Origin: Streptomyces sp. Mut1
Lineage (GTDB): Bacteria > Actinomycetota > Actinomycetes > Streptomycetales > Streptomycetaceae
Assembly: GCF_030719295.1 (NCBI RefSeq)
Contig: NZ_CP120998.1
Location: 248,001 to 312,000, forward strand
Direction of reading: 5' to 3'
Length of the DNA: 64,000 nt
The notes below the pieces were generated by a model. It was given only the letters and a program-made list of their open reading frames with translations, was not told where the DNA came from and ran no database searches. Shown here piece by piece: positions 8,223 to 17,971 of the stretch; the stretch's first letter is position 1; every line of letters begins with the position of its first letter. The translations under genes were made by a program, and so were the position numbers.

Positions 8223-8708
8223 ATGGCGAAGACCGCGCTCAGCCTCCACAAGAAGGGCGGCGCCTTCGTCCTCGACGGTGTGAAGGGCTCCTCCGCGACG
8301 CTGACGTTCGAGCGTGGCATGCGCAAGGGCACGGTCACCGTCGGTGGCCGTGCTCTGCCGATCGCGGCCACCGGCCGGGGGCGCACCCGCGTCACGGCCG
8401 CCGAGCCCGCGATCCTGTGCCTGGACGGCCAGGGGGCGTTCGTGCCGGGCGGCGGCGCGCCGGTCGAGTGGCGTACGTCCAAGCCGCACCGCGGCCACTA
8501 CCGGGCGACGCTCGTCCGGGGCTCCGACGAGATCGACTTCTCGTTGTCCAGGTCCGACGGCAAGTCCGTGCAGATAGCGGTCACCGGCCAGTGGGACGAG
8601 CTCGAACTGCTGGCGCTCGCCGGGTCGTTCGCGCTGCTGTCCCGCCGCCGCGGCGACACGTACCGCAAGATCGCCATCGCCGGCGTCGTCAGCCACGGCC
8701 CGCACTGA
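8223..8708 (+). CDS. Conserved hypothetical beta-rich protein, 161 aa
   Basis: Not recognised. The sequence alternates short strands and turns (GAFVLDGVKGSSATLTFERG, then RKGTVTVGGRALPIAATGRG), suggesting a beta-barrel or LURP-like fold, and ends in a helical LELLALAGSFALLSRR segment. There is no signal peptide. It lies three bases from each neighbour, between the DUF6069 membrane protein and mqnB, so it is co-transcribed and translationally linked with them. Confidence 0.65.
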   Translation: MAKTALSLHKKGGAFVLDGVKGSSATLTFERGMRKGTVTVGGRALPIAATGRGRTRVTAAEPAILCLDGQGAFVPGGGAPVEWRTSKPHRGHYRATLVRGSDEIDFSLSRSDGKSVQIAVTGQWDELELLALAGSFALLSRRRGDTYRKIAIAGVVSHGPH

Positions 8709-8711
8709 GCC

Positions 8712-9478
8712 GTGACCGCCTCCCCGCCGGACGGACCCGGCCTCCGGGTCCTCGTCGTCACCGCGGTCGCCGCGGAACAGGACGCGGTGGCGGGCGTCTT
8801 CCGGGACGCCGCCACCCCGCCCGTACCCACCCCGCTCGCCGCCCGCACCCTGCACCGGGTGACCACGGGCGGCGTCGGCGTGGACGTGCTGGCCGCCGGT
8901 GTGGGGCCCGCCGCCGCGGCCGCCTCGACCGCTGTGGCGCTGACCGCCGCGGCGCACCGGGGCGCCGGCTACGGCCTGGTCGTCAGCGCCGGGATCGGCG
9001 GCGGCTTCCAGCCCGAGGCACCGCTCGGTTCCCTCGTCGTGGCGAGCGAGCTCGTCGCTGCCGACCTGGGCGCCGAGACGGCCGACGACTTCGTGCCGGT
9101 CACCGAACTGGGCTTCGGCACCATCGCGTACCGGCCCGACGCCACGCTCGTGGCCCGCGTCGCCGAAGCGACGCGGGCCGGTACGGGCGCGGTCCTCACC
9201 GTCTCCACCGCGACCGGCACCGCCGCGCGGGCCGCCGCGCTGCGGGCCCGTCACCCCGGCGCACTCGCCGAGGCGATGGAGGGGTTCGGGGTCGCCGAGG
9301 CAGCGGCAGCGGCCGGCTGCCCGGTCGTGGAACTGCGCGCCGTCTCCAACGCGGTGGGCCCGCGCGACCGGTCCCAGTGGCGCATCGGCGACGCACTGGC
9401 CGCCCTCGCGGACGCCTCCGGCCGGCTCACCTCCGTGTTCGAGGATCTGCCGGCCGGACGGTCCGATGGGGTGCGGGG

Positions 9479-9485
<7 letters not shown>
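8712..9485 (+). CDS. mqnB: Futalosine hydrolase MqnB
   Basis: A 257-residue nucleoside-phosphorylase-fold protein starting at GTG 8712. [15 protein letters not shown] at the N-terminus, [12 protein letters not shown], the [16 protein letters not shown] helix and [16 protein letters not shown] match MqnB, which releases hypoxanthine from futalosine to give dehypoxanthinyl futalosine. It is distinct from MTA/SAH nucleosidase, though the two share a fold. It is the last gene of the operon and its 3' end overlaps the convergent sahH gene by seven bases. In S. coelicolor mqnB is next to mqnD; here no mqnD is seen. Confidence 0.9.
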
Positions 9486-10915
<1,430 letters not shown>

Positions 10916-10965
10916 GCGTGCTACTCCTCGGGTTCTGAAAAGTCTGGTGGGTACCGCGTCACCGC

Positions 10966-11949
10966 TCACGGCATGTCGTGGAGAGCCGGTGCGATCTCCT
11001 GGGCGGCCTCGCTCCCGTAGGCCCGCGAGACCGTGGCGAGCAGGGCGTCGCGGTCGAGGCCGTACGCCTGCGAGCCGACGGCGCCCAGGGCGGAGGCGGC
11101 GGTCACACAGCCGAGCCGGGCCGCCGCCTCCAGCGGCAGCTTCGCGCTCACGGCCGCGAAGAAGCCGGCGCGGAACGCGTCACCGCCACCGGTCGGGTCG
11201 GTGACCTCCGTGCCGGGCACGGCCGCGACCGTACGCGTCGCCTCGTTCCCGCTGTCGATCCGGGCGCCGTCGCCGCCCAGGGTGGTGACCCAGGTGTCGA
11301 CGCGTTCGAGCACGTCGTCGCGGGTCCAGCCGGTGCGCTCCAGCAGCAGGGCGGCCTCGTACTCGTTCGTGAGCAGCCACCGCGCACCGGAGACCAGCTC
11401 GCGTATCTGGTCGCCGTCGAGGCGGGCGAGCTGCTGGGAGGGGTCGGCGGCGAAGGGAAGGCCGAGCTGGCGGCACTCCGCGGTGTGCCGGACCATCGCC
11501 GCCGGGTCGTTCGGGCAGACCAGGACCAGGTCGGGCCGGTCCCAGGCGCCGACCAGCTGCCACAGGTCGATGTCGCGGGCCTCTTCCATGGCACCGGCGT
11601 AGAACGAGGCGATCTGGTTGGCGTCCTCGTCGGTGATGCACATGAAACGGGCGGTCTGCCGCTCGGCGGAGACCCGCACGGCTCCGGTGTCGACGCCGTG
11701 CTCCTTGAGCCAGACCTCGTACTCGGCGAAGTCGGTGCCCACGGCCCCGACCAGCAGCGGACGCAGGCCGAGGCTGCCCAGACCGAAGGCGATGTTGGCC
11801 GCGACCCCGCCCCGGCGCACATCGAGCCCGTCGACCAGGAAGGAGAGCGAGACATGGGCGAGCTGATCGGGGATCAGCTGGTCCGCGAACCGGCCGGGAA
11901 AGGCCATCAGATGGTCCGTGGCGATGGAGCCTGTCACCGCGATACGCAC
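10966..11949 (-). CDS. PfkB-family adenosine kinase
   Basis: A 327-residue ribokinase-family protein. [20 protein letters not shown] opens the fold, [16 protein letters not shown] is the sugar-binding signature, and [15 protein letters not shown] carries the catalytic Asp and anion hole. Members of this subgroup next to sahH phosphorylate adenosine to AMP, which removes the second product of SahH and drives SAH breakdown. It is 50 bases upstream of sahH and 69 downstream of metK in the same transcript. Substrate is inferred from neighbours; other nucleosides are possible. Confidence 0.9.
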   Translation of the reverse strand: MRIAVTGSIATDHLMAFPGRFADQLIPDQLAHVSLSFLVDGLDVRRGGVAANIAFGLGSLGLRPLLVGAVGTDFAEYEVWLKEHGVDTGAVRVSAERQTARFMCITDEDANQIASFYAGAMEEARDIDLWQLVGAWDRPDLVLVCPNDPAAMVRHTAECRQLGLPFAADPSQQLARLDGDQIRELVSGARWLLTNEYEAALLLERTGWTRDDVLERVDTWVTTLGGDGARIDSGNEATRTVAAVPGTEVTDPTGGGDAFRAGFFAAVSAKLPLEAAARLGCVTAASALGAVGSQAYGLDRDALLATVSRAYGSEAAQEIAPALHDMP

Positions 11950-12018
11950 ATTAACTCCTGAACTCCTGTCGGGCGGCCCGGAGCCGGGCCGCGGCGAAGA
12001 CGTGGCCCGAGCGGCCGG

Positions 12019-13227
12019 TCAGGCCCCTGCGGCGGCATTGAGGGCGGCGGCCCGGTCGGTGCGTTCCCAGGCGAAGTCCGGCAGCTCCCGGCCGAAGTGG
12101 CCGTACGCGGCGGTCTGGGCGTAGATCGGGCGGAGCAGGTCGAGGTCGCGGATGATCGCCGCCGGACGCAGGTCGAACACCTCGGAGACGGCCTTCTCGA
12201 TCCGCTCCTGGTCCACCGTGCCCGTGCCGAAGGTCTCCACGAACAGGCCGACCGGCTCGGCCTTGCCGATCGCGTAGGCGACCTGGACCTCGCAGCGGGC
12301 GGCGAGCCCGGCGGCGACGACGTTCTTGGCCACCCAGCGCATCGCGTAGGCGGCGGAGCGGTCCACCTTCGACGGGTCCTTGCCGGAGAAGGCGCCGCCG
12401 CCGTGCCGGGCGTAGCCGCCGTAGGTGTCGATGATGATCTTGCGGCCGGTGAGGCCGGCGTCGCCCATCGGGCCGCCGATCTCGAAGCGTCCGGTCGGGT
12501 TCACCAGGAGCCGGTAGTCGTCGGTCTCCAGCTTGATGTCGTCCTCGGCGAGCTGCGCGAGGACGGCCTCCACGACGTGCCGGCGGATGTCGGGCACGAG
12601 CAGTTCGTCCAGGTCGATGCCGGCGGCGTGCTGCGAGGAGACGACGACGGTGTCCAGGCGGACCGGACGGGTGCCGTCGTACTCAATGGTGACCTGCGTC
12701 TTGCCGTCGGGGCGCAGGTAGGGGACGGTGCCGTCCTTGCGCACCTCGGTGAGCCGGCGGGACAGGCGGTGGGCCAGCTCGATCGGCAGGGGCATCAGAT
12801 TCGGGGTCTCGTTGGTGGCGTACCCGAACATCAGGCCCTGGTCGCCGGCGCCCTGCTGGTCGAGCTCGTCCTCATCGCCCTCGACCCGCTTCTCGTACGC
12901 GGTGTCGATGCCCTGCGCGATGTCCGGGGACTGGGCCCCGATGGACACGGAGACGCCGCAGGAGGCGCCGTCGAAACCCTTGGCGGAGGAGTCGTAACCG
13001 ATGTCCAGGATCTTCTCGCGCACGAGGGTCGGGACGTCGGCGTAGGCACGGGTCGTCACCTCGCCGGCGATATGGACCTGACCCGTGGTGATGAGCGTCT
13101 CGACGGCTACGCGCGAGGACGGGTCCTGCCGCAGCAGCTCGTCGAGGATGGCGTCACTGATCTGGTCAGCGATCTTGTCGGGGTGGCCCTCGGTCACGGA
13201 CTCGGAGGTGAACAGGCGACGGGACAT
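12019..13227 (-). CDS. metK: S-adenosylmethionine synthetase
   Basis: A 402-residue MetK with all standard signatures: [20 protein letters not shown] at the N-terminus, the [12 protein letters not shown] hexapeptide region, and [20 protein letters not shown] in the C-terminal third. It makes SAM from methionine and ATP. The copy starts a three-gene SAM-recycling operon (metK, adenosine kinase, sahH). Together with metF at 39.2 kb this rebuilds most of the methyl cycle outside the core genome setting. In this neighbourhood SAM may be needed as a radical SAM substrate by MqnE as well as for methylation; no methyltransferase gene is in the window. Confidence 0.97.
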   Translation of the reverse strand: MSRRLFTSESVTEGHPDKIADQISDAILDELLRQDPSSRVAVETLITTGQVHIAGEVTTRAYADVPTLVREKILDIGYDSSAKGFDGASCGVSVSIGAQSPDIAQGIDTAYEKRVEGDEDELDQQGAGDQGLMFGYATNETPNLMPLPIELAHRLSRRLTEVRKDGTVPYLRPDGKTQVTIEYDGTRPVRLDTVVVSSQHAAGIDLDELLVPDIRRHVVEAVLAQLAEDDIKLETDDYRLLVNPTGRFEIGGPMGDAGLTGRKIIIDTYGGYARHGGGAFSGKDPSKVDRSAAYAMRWVAKNVVAAGLAARCEVQVAYAIGKAEPVGLFVETFGTGTVDQERIEKAVSEVFDLRPAAIIRDLDLLRPIYAQTAAYGHFGRELPDFAWERTDRAAALNAAAGA

Positions 13228-13397
13228 GGCTCTCCAGAGGGGTGCGTGGTCGGACGGTGGGCGTGCGCGGGCTCACCCCGCACGTTCCGCGGCAGCTCGG
13301 AGTACTGGAGCAGCCGCCGGTCACCCGAAGGTGCGCACGGCGGTCGCGCCTCCCACCGTCGTCCGCGGCGCTTGAGAACGGTTCGAAGGGTGCTCGA

Positions 13398-13463
13398 CCC
13401 GGCCGGGGAGGCCCGGCCGGGGAGGCCCGGCCGGGGAGGCCCGGCCGGGGAGGCCCGGCCGGG
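13398..13463. repeat. Tandem 14-base repeat, 4.7 copies
   Basis: The unit CCCGGCCGGGGAGG is repeated head to tail four full times plus ten bases without mismatch. Each unit contains the palindrome CCCGGCCGGG, so the array can form several alternative hairpins. It lies in the 245-base gap between the aminotransferase-like gene and metK, downstream of the former and upstream of the latter. It could act as a terminator, a transcript-processing element or a slippage-prone spacer. Confidence 0.85.
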
Positions 13464-13472
13464 TGCGTACGC

Positions 13473-14618
13473 TCAGCTGCCGACGAGGGCGATGCGAGCG
13501 GGGTCGGTCCTCGGGACGGCGCGGAGCGGCCTGATCTCGGCCACCACCGCGGCCAGGGCCTCGGCGAAGTCATCGATGTCCTGCTGCGTCGTGCCCTCGT
13601 CCAGCGAGACGCACAGGGCCGTGGTGGCGGTCGCGTGCCGCGCGAGCAGCGGCGTCTCGTCGGCCACCGTCTTGCGCACCGCCACCCCCCGCTCCGCGAG
13701 ACCGCGCCGGATGAGCGCGGCGGACAGCTCCGGGTGGTGGAAGGCGAGCATCGCCGAAGGGTGCCGGCCGGGTGCGAGCAGTTCGACGCCCGCCACCCCG
13801 GCGACGGCCCCGCGCAGCGCGGGGATCAGACCCTCGTACGAGGGGGCCGGCCGTGCGGCGCGGTGGGACAGGACGGAGGCGAACGCGGCGACCGCGGCGG
13901 TCGTCGGTACGGGAGAGGCGAGGGCGGCCGCCCGCGGCGCCTCGTCGGCCACCTCCGCCCGGGACAGCGCGTCGCGCAGCCTCGCCGACACGTAGGCGAA
14001 GCCCACCGAGCGCGGGCCGCGCAGGAACCGCCAGCCGTCGCCGGTCAGCAGGTGGCAGCCGATGTCCGCGATGTCGACGGGCAGCTGGCCCAGTGAGTAC
14101 GCCGCGTCGACGGCGTACAGGCAGCGGTGCGGGGCGAGCAGGCGGCCGATGGCCTCGACCGGGTTGACGATGCCCCGGTTCGCCGGGACGTGGGGCACCG
14201 AGACCAGCGCCACGGAGTCGTCGATGTGCGCGCTCATCCAGTCGAGGTCCAGGTCCCCGTCGGGGCGCAGCGGGACGACCTCGAGCCGGCAGCGGGTGCG
14301 GTCGCGCACCGAGCGGAGCGTGGCGAGGTGGGCGGCGCTCTCGTAGGGGGTGGTCCAGACCCGGTCGCGTTTGCCGAGCGCGAGACCGGACACAAGCGCG
14401 TCGAACCCCGCCGCGCCGCCCGTGAACAGTTCGGTGTGCCCGTCGGGGGTGTTGAGCAGGCGTTCGAGCCGCTGGTGGACCTCGCCGTGGACGAGGTCGC
14501 CGACCCGTTCCTCAAGTTCGTGAGGCCCGAAGCGGTCCTCCACACGCACGCATTCGGTGAGGACCGTGCGGACCGGGTCAGGCATACGGCCCTGACCTGC
14601 CGTGTTGAGGTGGATCAT
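13473..14618 (-). CDS. Class V aminotransferase-fold protein lacking the PLP lysine
   Basis: A 381-residue protein with the fold of cysteine desulfurase or isopenicillin N epimerase relatives: NTAGQGRMPDPV, LFTGGAAGFDALVSGLALG, SVPHVPANRGIVNPVEAI and LYAVDAAYSLGQLPVDI. Where the family has GHKWLxGP, this protein reads GDGWRFLRGPRSVGF, which puts Arg (CGG codon) at the Schiff-base lysine position. It may therefore not be a normal PLP enzyme. ATG 14618 is chosen because GGGGAGG precedes it; the longer frame to 14744 crosses an operator-like region. It diverges from the DIGWP peptide gene and lies upstream of metK. Confidence 0.8.
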   Translation of the reverse strand: MIHLNTAGQGRMPDPVRTVLTECVRVEDRFGPHELEERVGDLVHGEVHQRLERLLNTPDGHTELFTGGAAGFDALVSGLALGKRDRVWTTPYESAAHLATLRSVRDRTRCRLEVVPLRPDGDLDLDWMSAHIDDSVALVSVPHVPANRGIVNPVEAIGRLLAPHRCLYAVDAAYSLGQLPVDIADIGCHLLTGDGWRFLRGPRSVGFAYVSARLRDALSRAEVADEAPRAAALASPVPTTAAVAAFASVLSHRAARPAPSYEGLIPALRGAVAGVAGVELLAPGRHPSAMLAFHHPELSAALIRRGLAERGVAVRKTVADETPLLARHATATTALCVSLDEGTTQQDIDDFAEALAAVVAEIRPLRAVPRTDPARIALVGS

Positions 14619-14643
14619 CTCCAGGCCCTCCCCTGTGCCAGAC

Positions 14644-14695
14644 ATTGCCAATATGGTTGGCAATACATTGCCTACAGAATGGAGAACTTGGCAAT
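14644..14695. promoter_or_regulatory. Cluster of TTGGCAA half-sites including GGCAA-N4-TTGCC
   Basis: The stretch contains TTGCCAA (14645-14651), TTGGCAAT (14657-14664), the palindrome GGCAATACATTGCC (14659-14672) and another TTGGCAAT (14688-14695). A further TTGCCAAG lies at 14942-14949, close to the peptide start. The sites sit between the divergent aminotransferase-like and DIGWP-peptide genes, just upstream of the former's start. The same GGCAA-N4-TTGCC pattern recurs upstream of the XRE-TPR regulator, so this is the best candidate operator for that protein. Confidence 0.55.
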
Positions 14696-14992
14696 CCACG
14701 CTCCAGCAGCGCTCTAGTCCGGGCGTTCCGGCACAGCACGTCATGGGCGGCTCATCAAGGGGAAGTCAGCAGGTCTCCCGTTGCCCGCGGAGCCGTAATT
14801 CGACTGTCTCCGCAGGTCACATGCGGAAAGCGGGACAGGTCACGGCGAATGCCGGGAGGGCGCTCCAGCTATCGGTTTGCCGGGCTCCAGGGATTCTTGA
14901 GCACATCCCGAGCGGAATCCAAGGCACAGTTGTCAATCTTCTTGCCAAGGAGTTGCACACACCGGCAGAACCGAGTCACAGAGGAGTCAGTC

Positions 14993-15226
14993 ATGAAGGG
15001 TCTCGCCCGCGGACTGGTCGTCACCGCCACGCTCACCGCCGCCCTGTTCACCGCGGCAGGCGTCTCCGCGGCCGACATCGGCTGGCCCGTCGCCCCGTCC
15101 ACCACGGACTCCGCGGCGGACATCGGCCGGCCCGCCGCCTCGGCCACCACCGACTCCCCGACCGGCGACATCGGCTGGCCCGTCGCTCCGAACGGCGACA
15201 TCGGCTGGCCCGTGGCCGGCGCGTGA
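14993..15226 (+). CDS. Secreted 77-aa precursor with four DIG[WR]P repeats
   Basis: ATG 14993 is preceded by AGAGGAG at good spacing. Residues 1-26 form a textbook signal peptide: a basic start (MKGLARG), a hydrophobic core and a GVSA cleavage site. The mature part consists of four spaced copies of one motif: ADIGWPVAP, ADIGRPAAS, GDIGWPVAP and GDIGWPVAG, the last ending the protein. Linkers are Thr/Ser/Asp/Pro rich. The layout is that of a multi-copy peptide pheromone precursor, not an enzyme. It converges on an XRE-TPR regulator gene 127 bases away, the receptor type used in RRNPP peptide sensing. Function as a signal is inference; a structural or toxic peptide is possible. Confidence 0.75.
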   Translation: MKGLARGLVVTATLTAALFTAAGVSAADIGWPVAPSTTDSAADIGRPAASATTDSPTGDIGWPVAPNGDIGWPVAGA

Positions 15227-15353
15227 CGGGCGGCGGGCAGCACTCGGCACCCCGCCCCGCGTCACAGCGGGACGGAGCGGAGTTCAGAAGGGGTCAGCCG
15301 GAATCAGCGGGGACCGGCGGAGATCAGCCGGGACCGGCCGGGACCGGCGGGGG

Positions 15354-16607
15354 TCAGGCGCTGTCCGGCTCCTGGACGAGGCGGGGCGACGGCAGCACGG
15401 GCGCGGCACGCAGCTGGGTGAGCGCCTCGGCGAGAATGCGCCAGATCTCGGCGGCCAGGTCGATGTTCCCGCTGGCCTGCGCCTCTTCGGCCAGTGCGCC
15501 AAGGCCCTGGACGCCGCTCTCGTCCCCCTCCAGCACACTCAGCTGGTAGCGCAGGACATCGAAACGCACCCGGTCGCGGTACGTCATCAGCTCGTCCCTG
15601 GCCAGCCCGGCCAGCAGCGTACGGGCGTCGTCGTAGCGGCCGGTGACGAACGCCAAGTCCGCCTTGAGGCCCGCCATTTCCTGGTCCAGCGCCTCCGTGC
15701 GGACGAACACCAGGGCTGCTTCCGCCTCGGTGATGCGGCGCTCCGCCGCCGCCGGGTCGGCCGGAGACCGCTGCAGATACAGCCGTCCGGCCGCGATCCG
15801 CAGCCGGACCCACAGGGTCAGGTCCACGGCACTGGAGAATCCGGCCAGCGCCAGTTCCAGGATGTGCTGCGCCCCCGCGTGATCGCCCTGCCGCACGCGT
15901 ACGGCGGCCACCGTCCACAGCGCCTCCGCCCACAGGGTGTCCGAGCGCCCTTCGACCAGCTCCGCCAGTTCGTCGGCGTGGACGCGCGCGTCGGGCAGCC
16001 GGCCCGCCTCCGTCTCCACGGACGCCAGGGCGAGCAGCACGGCGGCCCGGTCCTCGACGCCCAAGTCCGCCTCGCAGGCCAGCCGGTGGGCGTCCTCACT
16101 CATGACAAGGGCGGCCTGGATCTCGCCGACGGACCGTAAGCAGCGGGCCAGCCGGGTCAGGCCGCGCACCCGCAGCTCGGGCAGCGCGACCTCGTCGCCC
16201 AGGCGGACCAGGTCCTCCAGGTGGGCGCGCTCCCCCACGTGGTCGCCCTTCAGCCGGTGGGACTGGGCGAGCAGCCACAGGGCCTGCCAGCGCAGGGCGG
16301 GCGCCTCGTGGCTCTCGGCCGCGTACGCCTCGCGCAGGACGTCGATGGCGGTGCCGGAGCCGGTGGAGGTGGCCAGCGTGAGCGCGTGCGCGAGCGAACC
16401 CGCCGCCGGCTCCTCGAATTCGGAGGGCTGCAGGCCGAGCCGCTCGGCGAGATAGGCCACCGCGCGCTCGGTGGGCTGGCGTCCCCCGGATTCCAGCCGG
16501 GAGAGGTACCCGGTGGACATGCCTTCGCCGGCCAGGGCCGTCTGGGACAGGCCGCGGGCCAGGCGGATCTTCTTCAACCGGCTTCCGAATGCGGGCTGTC
16601 GCAGCAT
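15354..16607 (-). CDS. XRE-family regulator with TPR-like sensor domain (RRNPP-like)
   Basis: A 417-residue protein. Residues 1-65 are a Cro/C1-type helix-turn-helix (FGSRLKKIRLARGLSQTALA, then STGYLSRLESGGRQP). The remainder, from about residue 70, is all-helical with repeating Ala/Leu-rich pairs such as ALRWQALWLLAQSHRLKGD and DRAAVLLALASVETEAGRLP, the pattern of tetratricopeptide repeats. HTH plus TPR is the architecture of peptide-binding RRNPP regulators (PlcR, NprR, Rgg). It is flanked by two ORFs encoding DIGWP and by two copies of GGCAA-N4-TTGCC. SARP-like or AfsR-like TPR proteins lack this N-terminal XRE domain. Ligand identity is inferred from position only. Confidence 0.85.
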   Translation of the reverse strand: MLRQPAFGSRLKKIRLARGLSQTALAGEGMSTGYLSRLESGGRQPTERAVAYLAERLGLQPSEFEEPAAGSLAHALTLATSTGSGTAIDVLREAYAAESHEAPALRWQALWLLAQSHRLKGDHVGERAHLEDLVRLGDEVALPELRVRGLTRLARCLRSVGEIQAALVMSEDAHRLACEADLGVEDRAAVLLALASVETEAGRLPDARVHADELAELVEGRSDTLWAEALWTVAAVRVRQGDHAGAQHILELALAGFSSAVDLTLWVRLRIAAGRLYLQRSPADPAAAERRITEAEAALVFVRTEALDQEMAGLKADLAFVTGRYDDARTLLAGLARDELMTYRDRVRFDVLRYQLSVLEGDESGVQGLGALAEEAQASGNIDLAAEIWRILAEALTQLRAAPVLPSPRLVQEPDSA

Positions 16608-16728
16608 GGACCAATTCCTCGGAGAGCAGCGGTCAGGGACGCGTACACGAGAGGAGCGGCCGCGGAGAACGAACGGGCGGGCCGGGGCCTCGGTCGGACA
16701 TCGAGCCTACGGCCGCTGACAACATCCG

Positions 16729-16742
16729 GGCAAACGTTTGCC
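16729..16742. promoter_or_regulatory. Palindrome GGCAAACGTTTGCC upstream of the XRE-TPR gene
   Basis: A perfect 14-base inverted repeat, matching the GGCAA-N4-TTGCC pattern at 14659-14672. It lies 122 bases upstream of the regulator start and about 150 upstream of the second DIGWP ORF, between two divergent starts. Likely an autoregulatory operator; binding is inferred. Confidence 0.55.
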
Positions 16743-16892
16743 AGACTCCGCGACCCGGTCTCCGGCAGGGCTCACGCGGCCCTTCGGCGCTGCTCAAGTC
16801 CCCCTCGACCGGGCCCCGAGTGGATACCGAGCATTTCGAGGCAGAATGTCGAGCAGCCGTGCCGAGCGCATGTCCTCACAGGGGGAGTCGCT

Positions 16893-17223
16893 GATGAAGT
16901 GCCTGGTGACAGCGTCGGGGCCGGAGAAGTCCGATGACGACATCGGCTGGCCGAAGCGGTCGGTCAGCTCCGGGGCAGGATCCGGCGCGGTCCGACCTCC
17001 GGATGGCCCGGACGACGCCACTCCCGTGGGTAGCCGACCGAGACCTCCTCGAAGCGCACGCCGTCGTACCAGGTCGTGCGCGGGATGTGCAGGTGCCCGT
17101 AGACCACGGTGTGCACGGAGAAGCGGGTGTGCCAGTCGGCCGTCAGCTCGGTGCCGCACCACTGCGCGAACTCCGGGTAGCGCAGGATGTCGGTCGGCTG
17201 CCGTACCAGCGGATAGTGGTTGA
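16893..17223 (+). CDS. Small ORF with a second DIGWP motif, boundaries doubtful
   Basis: ATG 16893 follows GGGGGAG at normal spacing, and residues 14-20 read DDDIGWP, the motif repeated in the secreted precursor at 15 kb. No signal peptide is present. The first 23 codons lie in otherwise unoccupied sequence, but the frame then runs on antisense to the convergent metallophosphoesterase gene until 17223, giving an Arg-rich tail that looks non-coding. The true gene may be a short peptide whose stop was lost, or a decayed precursor. It diverges from the XRE-TPR regulator with the 16729 palindrome between them. Confidence 0.4.
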
Positions 17224-17809
17224 CGAGGACGAGCGGAAGAGCCGGGTCGGCCTCGGCGAGCCGGGCCTCCGTCGCCTTCACCCGGGCCCGGCACCAGGCG
17301 TCGCGGGTCGGATACGGGTCCGGGTGGAGCATGAACTCGTCGCTGCACACGACCCCGGACTTGTACGCCAGGTCCAGTGACTCCTGTTTGCCGGCGGCCT
17401 CGGGCACCCGGAAGCTGTAGTCGTACAGCAGGAAGAGCGGTGCCACCGTCACCGGGCCGCCGGGACCGGTCCACACGGGGTACGGGTCCTCGGGGGTGAC
17501 CACCCCGAGGCCGCGGCACATCTCCACGAGGTGGTCGTAGCGCTCCACGCCCTTCAGCTGGAGCGGGTCCTCGCGGGGAGTCCAGAGCTCGTGATTGCCC
17601 GGTGTCCAGAGCACTTTGGCATAGCGGCCGCTGAGCAGGTTCAGCACCCACTCGATGTCGTGGGCCATCTCGCCGCAGTCGCCGGCGACCACCAGCCAGT
17701 CGTCGTCCGATTCCGGGCGCAGCATCCGCTCCACGAGCGTCCGGTTGTCCGAGAACGCGGCGTGCAGGTCGCTCACGGCCCAGAGGGTCGCATTCTCCCG
17801 GTGCGGCAT
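16964..17809 (-). CDS. Calcineurin-like metallophosphoesterase, 281 aa
   Basis: The five metal-binding blocks of the family are present in order: VSDLHAAFSDN, VVAGDCGEMAHD, TPGNHELW, LVNHYPLVRQP and VVYGHLHIPRT. Such proteins hydrolyse phosphomonoesters or diesters with a dinuclear metal centre. Close relatives often lie near phosphopantetheinyl transferase genes in Streptomyces; a PPTase is encoded 6 kb away. The substrate is unknown. The start ATG 17809 lies in a gap that diverges from nothing obvious, and the 3' end overlaps the doubtful second DIGWP ORF on the other strand. Confidence 0.88.
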   Translation of the reverse strand: MPHRENATLWAVSDLHAAFSDNRTLVERMLRPESDDDWLVVAGDCGEMAHDIEWVLNLLSGRYAKVLWTPGNHELWTPREDPLQLKGVERYDHLVEMCRGLGVVTPEDPYPVWTGPGGPVTVAPLFLLYDYSFRVPEAAGKQESLDLAYKSGVVCSDEFMLHPDPYPTRDAWCRARVKATEARLAEADPALPLVLVNHYPLVRQPTDILRYPEFAQWCGTELTADWHTRFSVHTVVYGHLHIPRTTWYDGVRFEEVSVGYPREWRRPGHPEVGPRRILPRS

Positions 17810-17971
17810 ATGATGTGACCTTTTCGTCGTTTCCGGTATCGCTCCAGCCGTACACGACTACTGTCGCCCAGGATGAACGGAACCGGGCACCCCGGCCCGG
17901 TGCGCGATCCGGACCCGGGCCCTCCATGTCCTCCCCCGACGGGACGGGCCCGGGTCGGGGCGCGTCCGGTC

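Noticed and set aside
13228..13397. SAM riboswitch upstream of metK
   Set aside because: No recognisable SAM-I or SAM-II core in this short region; the tandem repeat dominates the leader.
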